Shown here piece by piece: positions 1 through 5,773 of a stretch of 5,892 nt of DNA. A program made the translations under genes and the position numbers. Under the pieces are notes generated by a model that was not told the origin of the DNA, ran no database searches, and saw only the letters and a program-made list of their open reading frames with translations. The first letter of the stretch is position 1. Each line of letters opens with the position of its first letter. Source of the DNA: an uncultured Mycoplasma sp. (GTDB lineage: Bacteria > Bacillota_I > Bacilli_A > RF39 > UBA660); NCBI GenBank assembly GCA_947388575.1, contig CANDSI010000075.1, forward strand, positions 1 to 5,892, given 5' to 3'.

Positions 1-1757
1 ATAACATTGGGATAAATACTATCATGTATCATAAACCTAATTATATTACTTTAGAAGAAGAATTAAAAGTCGCAGAAAAACTAGTAGAGTTAACAGATTA
101 TAAATACGAGTATAATGAAAATAAATTAAAAGAGTTTTATCTTTTGAAATATAAAGAAGAATGTGAAAAATTAATAACAGATATTGAAAAGAAACTTTAT
201 AATGAAAGAAAGTTAACTAAAAAAGAAATAGAAGAATACAAATTAGAAAGAATTACGGAAAGTATGTTAGATAGTTTAACAGAGTTAGAAAAATATAGTT
301 CATACTTTTACTATTTAATGCAAGAAGGGTATATTTATGATAATAAAACGTTACTTAAAAATATTGATGAAGAATTATATGCTAAAATATTAGAAGCTAA
401 TTTAACCGGTGTTTTTGGGAGTATTGATTGGAAAAGAGATTATAAATATGGAAGCACCTTAAAAACCATATTTGGTGAAATAAGTAATTCTCTTCCTAAA
501 GAAAAAGAAGATTTATTAAATAATGGATACAGTTATGAAGACAAAGTAGGAATAAGTGGGTTAGAAGAATATTATGAAGAATATTTAAAAGGAGAGAAAG
601 CAAAATATAAAATTGAGAATAACAATTTAAAGCTTATTAAAAATGCCAAGAGAGGAAATGACTTAGTATTAGAAATAGATATTGATTTACAACTAGAAGT
701 AGAAAAAATAATGAAGAGTCAAATAGAACAAGCTAAAAAAATGCCAAATACCGAATTTTATCGTGAATCATATGCTTTAGTAAGTGACCCCAGTAGTGGT
801 GCTATGCGAGCCATCGCTGGTATTAGAAGGTTAGATAATGGTGAATTTCAAGATGTAAGTATTAATATAATCAAGAATGCTTATACTGTAGGGAGTGCCG
901 TTAAGGCTGCATCTCTAACTGTAGGATATCAAAACAATATAATTGATATTGGAACCAGATATAATGATTCATGTGTTAAACTAGCCAATTTACCTGCCAA
1001 ATGTTCTTACCGAAGGCTAGGAGTATTAGATGATAAAAGAGCTTTAGCCCTAAGTTCGAATTATTATCAATTTATGATTGCCTTAGGTATATCAGGCAAC
1101 AAATATAGTTATAATATGAAAGCCAAGGTAAGTGAAAGTGATTTTGCAACTTATCGTGAAACATTTAAAAAGTTTGGTTTAGGCACGAAAACCGGAATAG
1201 ATTTACCAGGTGAACTTGAAGGATTTAAAGGTAACCAAGTAGCAATAGACCTTTTACTTAATTTATCAATTGGGCAATATGATTTATATACACCTGTTGG
1301 CTTACTTCAATATATAAATACGATTGGTAATAATGGTTCAAGATTAAAATTAAATATTATGCATAGTATTAAAAGTGAAGATGAAGTAATATATGAAAAT
1401 AAGATAGAAGAATTAAATAAAATAGATTTAGAAGAAAAATATTTAAAAAGAATCCAAGAAAGTTTACGAGAAGTTATGCGCTCTGGGACAGGATATTGGT
1501 ACGCTTCACCAAAAACGGATGCTGCTGGAAAAACAGGTACTAGCGAGTCTTGGATAGATAGTAATTTAGATGGTAAGATGGATAGTTTTGTCTTAAGTCA
1601 TACTTTTCTAATGTATGCTCCTTTTGATAATCCTAAATATTCTATGGTAGTTATAAGTCCAAATATTAGTAATATAAATGGTAAAACAAATTATCGAGCA
1701 CAAGTAAATCGCTTAATCGCTAGGGATATAAACGATTTTCTCTTGTCGAATGAATAA
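1..1757 (+). CDS. Class B penicillin-binding protein (PBP2/PbpA/PbpH-like transpeptidase), 5' partial
   Basis: This is a DD-transpeptidase that cross-links peptidoglycan outside the membrane, probably for side-wall elongation. Numbering from the Met at 24, residues 1-205 are the non-catalytic dimerisation/pedestal region, with a charged helical stretch at about 33-95. Family landmarks follow: DWKRDYKYGSTL (135-146) and GISGLEEYYEEYLKG (176-190). The transpeptidase domain (about 215-577) has all three catalytic motifs: SAVK with nucleophile Ser291, SSN at 344-346 and KTGT at 503-506. It also has the class B signature GLGTKTGIDLPGE (385-397). There are no C-terminal PASTA repeats, which argues against a division-type PBP of Bacilli. 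The frame stays open to the left edge (codons from base 3 read NIGINTI), and the expected N-terminal membrane anchor is missing, so Met24 is internal and the true start is upstream. Odd points: Val289 stands where Pro usually precedes Gly-Ser, and there is a C-X9-C pair at 317/327. The family call is firm; the exact paralogue (pbpA, pbpH or mrdA) is not settled. Confidence 0.93.
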   Translation, partial: NIGINTIMYHKPNYITLEEELKVAEKLVELTDYKYEYNENKLKEFYLLKYKEECEKLITDIEKKLYNERKLTKKEIEEYKLERITESMLDSLTELEKYSSYFYYLMQEGYIYDNKTLLKNIDEELYAKILEANLTGVFGSIDWKRDYKYGSTLKTIFGEISNSLPKEKEDLLNNGYSYEDKVGISGLEEYYEEYLKGEKAKYKIENNNLKLIKNAKRGNDLVLEIDIDLQLEVEKIMKSQIEQAKKMPNTEFYRESYALVSDPSSGAMRAIAGIRRLDNGEFQDVSINIIKNAYTVGSAVKAASLTVGYQNNIIDIGTRYNDSCVKLANLPAKCSYRRLGVLDDKRALALSSNYYQFMIALGISGNKYSYNMKAKVSESDFATYRETFKKFGLGTKTGIDLPGELEGFKGNQVAIDLLLNLSIGQYDLYTPVGLLQYINTIGNNGSRLKLNIMHSIKSEDEVIYENKIEELNKIDLEEKYLKRIQESLREVMRSGTGYWYASPKTDAAGKTGTSESWIDSNLDGKMDSFVLSHTFLMYAPFDNPKYSMVVISPNISNINGKTNYRAQVNRLIARDINDFLLSNE

Positions 1758-1771
1758 ATTAATGATATAAT
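1743..1771 (+). promoter_or_regulatory. Probable housekeeping-sigma promoter for rpmG-efp cluster
   Basis: A perfect TATAAT at 1766-1771 is preceded by TG at 1763-1764, giving an extended -10 (TGATATAAT). A 4-of-6 match to the -35 consensus, TTGTCG, lies at 1743-1748 with an ideal 17-base spacer. The -35 sits inside the last codons of the penicillin-binding protein gene. Transcription would start near 1778, leaving a leader of about 27 bases that carries the rpmG ribosome binding site. I see no terminator between the upstream gene and rpmG, so read-through may add to expression. Motif match only. Confidence 0.65.
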
Positions 1772-1804
1772 ACTTCTAGACTTTTTATAAAAGGAGGTGC
1801 CATA

Positions 1805-1969
1805 ATGGCTAAAAATGAAAATAGAAATTATGTAACTTTAAAATGTACAGTATGCGGTGAAGAATTAAGATGTACAAGTAAGAACAAAAAAAATACTCCT
1901 GACCGTTTAGAGATTAAGAAGTATTGCAAAAAATGTCATAAACATCAAGCAACAAAAGAGAAAAAGTAG
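1805..1969 (+). CDS. rpmG: 50S ribosomal protein bL33 (zinc-binding form)
   Basis: The product is a 54-residue protein of the large ribosomal subunit, located near the tRNA exit site. Two Cys pairs, C14-X2-C17 and C41-X2-C44, form the zinc ribbon of the C+ type of bL33. The family signature NTPDRLEIKKYC (30-41) is intact, the protein is rich in Lys and Arg, and the length is normal for bL33. The start is fixed by a near-perfect Shine-Dalgarno AAGGAGGTG at 1791-1799, five bases before ATG. The stop is TAG. It follows the penicillin-binding protein gene by 47 bases and precedes an unrecognised small gene by 19 bases, apparently as first gene of a cluster ending with efp. Many Bacillota carry a second, Cys-less bL33 used under zinc limitation; this copy keeps all four ligands. 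Confidence 0.97.
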   Translation: MAKNENRNYVTLKCTVCGEELRCTSKNKKNTPDRLEIKKYCKKCHKHQATKEKK

Positions 1970-1988
1970 TTTAGTAAGGAGTTAGCAA

Positions 1989-2180
1989 ATGAAGGGGAAG
2001 TTTGGTAAAAGTTTTAGTTTGAAAAAAACTCCTAAAACAGGGTTAACTATACATGCTGTAATGGGGAGATTAAATACAAAACCAGAAAATATTAGAACTA
2101 GAAAACATCATGGTATTACAACTCATATAACCAAAGAATCGGAGGAAAAAAGATATGAATATCAACATAAACGACATTAA
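1989..2180 (+). CDS. Unrecognised small basic protein (63 aa) between rpmG and efp
   Basis: I do not recognise this family. The 63 residues include 11 Lys, 5 Arg and 6 His against only 5 acidic residues, all Glu, so net charge is about +11. There is no Cys or Trp, no signal peptide and no membrane segment. The N-terminus (MKGKFGKSFSLKK) is Gly/Lys/Ser-rich, a short hydrophobic patch LTIHAVMGRL lies at 19-28, and an R-K-H-H-G motif lies at 38-42. The composition would suit a nucleic-acid- or ribosome-binding peptide, which is inference. Evidence that it is real: AAGGAG at 1976-1981 seven bases before ATG, placement 19 bases after rpmG in the same direction, codon use like its neighbours (four of five Arg are AGA), and it fills an otherwise empty 185-base gap. 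Its last nine codons run into efp in another frame. A degenerate remnant of a longer gene is the main alternative. Confidence 0.72.
   Translation: MKGKFGKSFSLKKTPKTGLTIHAVMGRLNTKPENIRTRKHHGITTHITKESEEKRYEYQHKRH
2141..2157 (+). promoter_or_regulatory. Ribosome binding site and start of efp embedded in the upstream gene
   Basis: GGAGG at 2141-2145 lies nine bases before the efp ATG at 2155-2157. Both elements are inside the coding sequence of the 63-residue gene, where the site encodes Ser-Glu-Glu-Lys-Arg. Ribosomes translating the small gene pass over the efp start and stop 23 bases beyond it at 2178-2180. This layout is typical of translational coupling and may fix the ratio of the two products. 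Confidence 0.75.
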
Positions 2181-2715
2181 AAATGGTATGACAATTATTA
2201 TGGATAATAATCTATATCAAATTGTAGAATTCCAACATGTTAAACCTGGAAAAGGTGCAGCATTTGTTCGAATGAAATTAAAAAATTTAAGAACAGGCTC
2301 TATCACAGAAGATACATATAATACTAATATTAAAATAACTAAAGCTCATATAGATAGACAACCAATGCAATATTTATATACTGCTGGCGAAAACTATGTA
2401 TTTATGAATAATGAGACATATGAACAAGTTGAATTATCTACCAAAACTTTAGGAGATAATGTAAACTTTATAAAAGAAGGCTTAGATATAACAGTTGATT
2501 ATTTTGAAGGAGAAGTTTTAGGTATAACAATCCCTGAAAAAGTAGAATATGAAGTTATTGAAACTGAACCAGCAGTTAAAGGTAACACTACAAATAACGC
2601 CCAAAAAGATGCAAAAATTGAAACAGGTTATATTGTAAAAGTACCATTATTTATTAATGAGGGTGAAAGAATAGTAGTATCTACTAAAGATGGTAAATAT
2701 TCATCAAGAGCATAA
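2155..2715 (+). CDS. efp: Translation elongation factor P (EF-P)
   Basis: EF-P binds between the P and E sites of ribosomes stalled on consecutive prolines and promotes peptide-bond formation. The 186 residues match the usual length (about 185) and have three beta-barrel domains: the KOW-like domain I (about 1-65), the central OB domain (about 66-128) and the C-terminal OB domain (about 129-186). The functional loop HVKPGKGAAFVR (28-39) places Lys33 at the tip, equivalent to Lys32 of Bacillus subtilis EF-P, which carries a 5-aminopentanol modification; modification here is inference. Further landmarks are RTGSI (46-50), MQYLY (71-75), ETEPAVKGNT (136-145), and the C-terminal signature from VPLFINEG to the terminal SRA. 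It overlaps the 63-residue gene by 26 bases and shares its mRNA with rpmG. Its stop codon forms part of the terminator loop. Confidence 0.98.
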   Translation: MNININDIKNGMTIIMDNNLYQIVEFQHVKPGKGAAFVRMKLKNLRTGSITEDTYNTNIKITKAHIDRQPMQYLYTAGENYVFMNNETYEQVELSTKTLGDNVNFIKEGLDITVDYFEGEVLGITIPEKVEYEVIETEPAVKGNTTNNAQKDAKIETGYIVKVPLFINEGERIVVSTKDGKYSSRA

Positions 2716-2728
2716 GCTCTTTTTATTT
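2706..2728 (+). terminator. Short intrinsic terminator overlapping the efp stop codon
   Basis: AAGAGC (2706-2711) pairs perfectly with GCTCTT (2716-2721) around the four-base loop ATAA, which contains most of the efp stop codon (TAA at 2713-2715). A T-rich tail, TTTATTT (2722-2728), follows. The left arm encodes the last Ser-Arg-Ala of EF-P. At six base pairs with three G-C pairs the stem is short, so termination may be partial, but form and position at the end of a cluster support the call. Confidence 0.65.
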
Positions 2729-2756
2729 GCCTAAAAATAGTTTATTTTGATATAAT
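2727..2756 (+). promoter_or_regulatory. Probable housekeeping-sigma promoter for dnaE
   Basis: An extended -10, TGATATAAT (2748-2756), identical in sequence to the rpmG promoter, is preceded by TTGCCT at 2727-2732 (4 of 6 consensus) with an 18-base spacer. The -35 touches the end of the T-run of the efp terminator. Transcription would begin near 2763, giving a leader of only about 14 bases, just enough for the Shine-Dalgarno GGGGTGAT at 2766-2773. That site has one G-U wobble position against the usual AGGAGGTGAT. Confidence 0.62.
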
Positions 2757-2776
2757 AAATATAGTGGGGTGATAAT

Positions 2777-5686
2777 ATGATAATACCATTAAAAATAGTA
2801 ACAGAATATACCTTATTAAAAAGTACCATTAAAATAGATAAGTTAGTCAAGTTTTTAATTGAGCATAATATTACCAGTTGTGCTATTTGTGATACTAATT
2901 TATATGGAGTCATGAGTTTTTATCAAGAAATGACTAAAAATAATTTAAAACCCATAATAGGTTTAGAAGTAATGATAGAAAATTATCCTATTTATTTATA
3001 TGCCAAAAATAGTAATGGTTATCACGATTTATTAAAGATTCATACTTTAAAAGAAAAAGAAAGTCTTAATTTTGAAAATCTAACATCCTTATTAAGCAAC
3101 ATAAAAATAGTTTTACCAAAAGAATCTTATGACTTATTAGATAGATTTCCTAATGCTTATTTAAGTTACAAAAATGATTCTGAAAAAATAGAAGCATTAA
3201 TGAATTCAGAAAAAAGTATTTATATAAATCCAGCGCATAGTTTAACAAAAGAAAACACAGAAGATTTAAAATATTTAGAAGCTATTGAAAAAGGAATATT
3301 ATTAAAAGAAGTTAACACTGATTATTCTGGTATGTATTTAAAAATCAATATTCCTAAAGAAGATGAAGAAACAATAAATAGCTTTATCTCTGACATAGAT
3401 ATTTTATTAGAAAATACATCTAAATATATACCAAAATTTGATAAAGAAATTGATTCATTCAAACATTTATATAATTTAACCAATAAAGGCCTTAAAAAAA
3501 GATTAAATAATAATGTACCAGAAACATATCAAAAAAGATTAAATTATGAATTATCAGTTATTAAGAATATGGGCTTTGATGATTACTTTTTAATTGTTTA
3601 TGATTATGTTTTATATGCTAAAAAGAATAATATTTTAGTAGGTCCTGGAAGAGGGAGTGCGGCTGGTTCTTTAGTGAGTTTCTGTTTAGGTATAACTGAT
3701 ATAGACCCTATTAAATATGATTTACTATTTGAAAGATTTTTAAACCCTGAACGTATAACGATGCCTGATATCGATATTGATTTTGAATATACCAAAAGAG
3801 GAGAAGTTATTGAGTATGTTCGTAAGCGTTATGGCGAAAATAATGTCGCACCGATTATGACTTTTGGAACACTTGGAGCAAAGCAAGTAATTCGTGATGT
3901 TGGTAGAGTTTTAGATATGCCTCTTGATTTAATTGACAAATTTGTTAAAAGTTTAGATGCCAAATTAAGTTTAAAAGAAAATTTAGAAATAAAACCAGTT
4001 AATGACTTTTTAAAAAATTATAAAGAACTTCAAAAACTATATGACATCGCTTACCATTTAGAAGGATTAAAAAGACATGTTTCAACGCATGCTGCTGGTG
4101 TAGTTATCTCTAGTATTCCATTAGATGAAGTTATTCCGATTTATTATAACGGTGAATTTATTATGACTGGACTTACAATGGAATATTTAGAAGATTTAGG
4201 TTTATTAAAAATGGATTTTTTAGCTTTAAGAAACTTAACTATTATATCTAATGTTTTAGAATTAATTAAATCTAGCACAGGAAAAATTTTAGACTTAAAT
4301 CGTCTTAACTTAAATGATAAAAGTATTTTAGAATTATTTTCAAAAGGTGATACTGAAGGAATATTCCAATATGAAAGTAGTGGTATGCGAAACTTAATGC
4401 TAAAACTAAAACCCACAAGTTTTTCAGATTTAGTCGCTTCAGTCGCTTTATTTAGACCAGGTTCTATGAATCAAATAGACACATTTATCGCTCGTAAATA
4501 TGGCAAAGAAAAAATAACATATTTACATAAAGATTTAGAACCAATTTTAAAAGAGACTTATGGAATAATAATATATCAAGAACAAGTAATGCAAATACTA
4601 GTTAAAATTGGTGGATATAGTTATGCTGAAGCAGATATCATAAGACGAGCTATGTCGAAGAAAAAACAAGATATTATCTTAAATGACCGAGACCATTTTA
4701 TCAAAGAAGCTACAAAAAGAGGGTATGAAGAGAATATTGCTAAAGGAATATATGATTTAATCATACCTTTCGCAGGATATGGATTTAATAAATCTCATTC
4801 TGTATCTTATGCTCTTATAGGTTATCAGATGGCTTATTTAAAAGCCAAGTTTCCAATGTACTTTATTACAAATTTACTTAACATGAGTATGGGAAGTATA
4901 ATAAAAACTAAAGAATATATTGATGAAGCAAGAAAGAAAGATATTATGATATTAAAGCCTAATATAAATATAAGTACTAATGAATACATAATAAAAGATA
5001 ATAGTTTATTATTACCACTATCTAGTATTAAAAATCTAGGCATAAATGCTAGTACAGAGATATTAAAAGAGCGAGATAATAATGGTAATTTTAAAGATTA
5101 TATAGATTTTGTCACAAGAGTTTATGGTAAAAGTGTCAATAAAAAAACTATAATATCTTTAATAGACGCAGGTGTATTAGATAGTTTTAATATAACTAAA
5201 AAAACAATGATTGAAAATTTAGATATAGTAGTTAACTATGCAGATTTAGTTGGTTCTCTAGATGCAGCTTTCTGCATTCCACCAGCACTTGAAATAAAAG
5301 AAGAATATAGTGAAGAAGAATTACGTATTAAAGAGCATGATTCCTATGGTTTTTATGTCACAAATCATCCTGTTAGTAAATACAATGATAAAAGTATAGT
5401 CAAATTAAAAGAAGTAGAGAATTTTTTTGACAAACATATAAAATGTGTTGTATTAGTAGAAAGAATAAAGACTGTAAAAACAAAAAAAGGTGATAATATG
5501 GCTTTTATAACAGCGAGTGATGAAACAGACAGTAAAGATTTTGTTGTATTTCCTCTAGCATTTTATATGATAAGTAATTTAAAAGTAGGGGATATAATAA
5601 CCCTCCAAGGTAAAGTAACCAAAAGATTTAGTGAATATCAAATTAATATTGACTTTCTAAATAAAATAAAGGAAGATAATAATTAA
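2777..5686 (+). CDS. dnaE: DNA polymerase III alpha subunit DnaE (Gram-positive type, compact)
   Basis: DnaE is a C-family replicative DNA polymerase; in Bacillota it extends RNA primers before handing over to PolC. Of 969 residues, about 1-215 form a PHP domain that has lost most metal ligands. The palm carries GPGRGSAAGS (289-298) and PDIDIDF (330-336) with catalytic Asp331 and Asp333. The third catalytic Asp is Asp480 in KMDFLALRNLT. Thumb/fingers motifs include RHVSTHAAGVV (433-443), GIFQYESSGM (528-537), ALFRPGSM (557-564) and YGFNKSHSVSYA (668-679). A helix-hairpin-helix region (about 745-810), the GFYVTNHPVSKY motif (858-869) and an OB fold (about 888-960) follow. Palm motifs sit about 70 residues earlier than in the E. 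coli enzyme, so the PHP domain is trimmed, and the protein ends just after the OB fold without a tau-binding extension. It is about 150 residues shorter than B. subtilis DnaE. There is no Trp in the whole protein. The start is set by the Shine-Dalgarno at 2766-2773. Confidence 0.97.
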   Translation: MIIPLKIVTEYTLLKSTIKIDKLVKFLIEHNITSCAICDTNLYGVMSFYQEMTKNNLKPIIGLEVMIENYPIYLYAKNSNGYHDLLKIHTLKEKESLNFENLTSLLSNIKIVLPKESYDLLDRFPNAYLSYKNDSEKIEALMNSEKSIYINPAHSLTKENTEDLKYLEAIEKGILLKEVNTDYSGMYLKINIPKEDEETINSFISDIDILLENTSKYIPKFDKEIDSFKHLYNLTNKGLKKRLNNNVPETYQKRLNYELSVIKNMGFDDYFLIVYDYVLYAKKNNILVGPGRGSAAGSLVSFCLGITDIDPIKYDLLFERFLNPERITMPDIDIDFEYTKRGEVIEYVRKRYGENNVAPIMTFGTLGAKQVIRDVGRVLDMPLDLIDKFVKSLDAKLSLKENLEIKPVNDFLKNYKELQKLYDIAYHLEGLKRHVSTHAAGVVISSIPLDEVIPIYYNGEFIMTGLTMEYLEDLGLLKMDFLALRNLTIISNVLELIKSSTGKILDLNRLNLNDKSILELFSKGDTEGIFQYESSGMRNLMLKLKPTSFSDLVASVALFRPGSMNQIDTFIARKYGKEKITYLHKDLEPILKETYGIIIYQEQVMQILVKIGGYSYAEADIIRRAMSKKKQDIILNDRDHFIKEATKRGYEENIAKGIYDLIIPFAGYGFNKSHSVSYALIGYQMAYLKAKFPMYFITNLLNMSMGSIIKTKEYIDEARKKDIMILKPNINISTNEYIIKDNSLLLPLSSIKNLGINASTEILKERDNNGNFKDYIDFVTRVYGKSVNKKTIISLIDAGVLDSFNITKKTMIENLDIVVNYADLVGSLDAAFCIPPALEIKEEYSEEELRIKEHDSYGFYVTNHPVSKYNDKSIVKLKEVENFFDKHIKCVVLVERIKTVKTKKGDNMAFITASDETDSKDFVVFPLAFYMISNLKVGDIITLQGKVTKRFSEYQINIDFLNKIKEDNN

Positions 5687-5702
5687 AAGATAGAAAATAC
5701 TC

Positions 5703-5731
5703 TTTAGATAATAATAAAAATTTGATACAAT
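5703..5731 (+). promoter_or_regulatory. Probable promoter for the polC-like gene
   Basis: TACAAT at 5726-5731 with upstream TG at 5723-5724 makes an extended -10 (TGATACAAT). TTTAGA at 5703-5708 is a 4-of-6 -35 with a 17-base spacer. Bases 5721-5737 match the dnaE -10 region (2746-2762) at 16 of 17 positions. Transcription would start near 5738, about 36 bases before the gene. I see no strong terminator after dnaE, so read-through from dnaE is also likely. Confidence 0.55.
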
Positions 5732-5773
5732 AAATATTATGAGAAAAATGATTAAAAGAAGTAGGTGAGTAGT

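Noticed and set aside
24..26. ATG at 24 as true start of the penicillin-binding protein
   Set aside because: The frame is open to the left edge with no stop, there is no Shine-Dalgarno before 24, and the expected membrane anchor and early pedestal residues are missing, so the Met is internal.
2731..2913. Minus-strand frame of 60 codons over the start of dnaE
   Set aside because: It lies across the dnaE promoter and start, resembles no known protein, and dnaE is unambiguous on the other strand.
3604..3795. Minus-strand frame of 63 codons
   Set aside because: It is antisense to the highly conserved palm motifs of DnaE (GPGRGS and PDIDIDF); its open state follows from their codon composition.
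4144..4416. Minus-strand frame of 90 codons
   Set aside because: It lies wholly antisense to conserved DnaE sequence, with no recognisable product.
4834..5043. Minus-strand frame coding for a hydrophobic, membrane-like peptide
   Set aside because: The antisense of Lys/Asn/Ile-rich AT-rich coding sequence often reads as Leu/Ile/Phe-rich; no separate promoter or binding site stands out and dnaE covers it.
5686..5705. Possible terminator after dnaE (AAAGA paired with TCTTT, loop of 10)
   Set aside because: It has only five base pairs, a single G-C pair and a long loop, without a proper T-run; likely chance in AT-rich DNA.
5765..5767. GTG as alternative start of the polC-like gene
   Set aside because: It lies inside the Shine-Dalgarno sequence serving ATG 5774 and has no well-placed binding site of its own.
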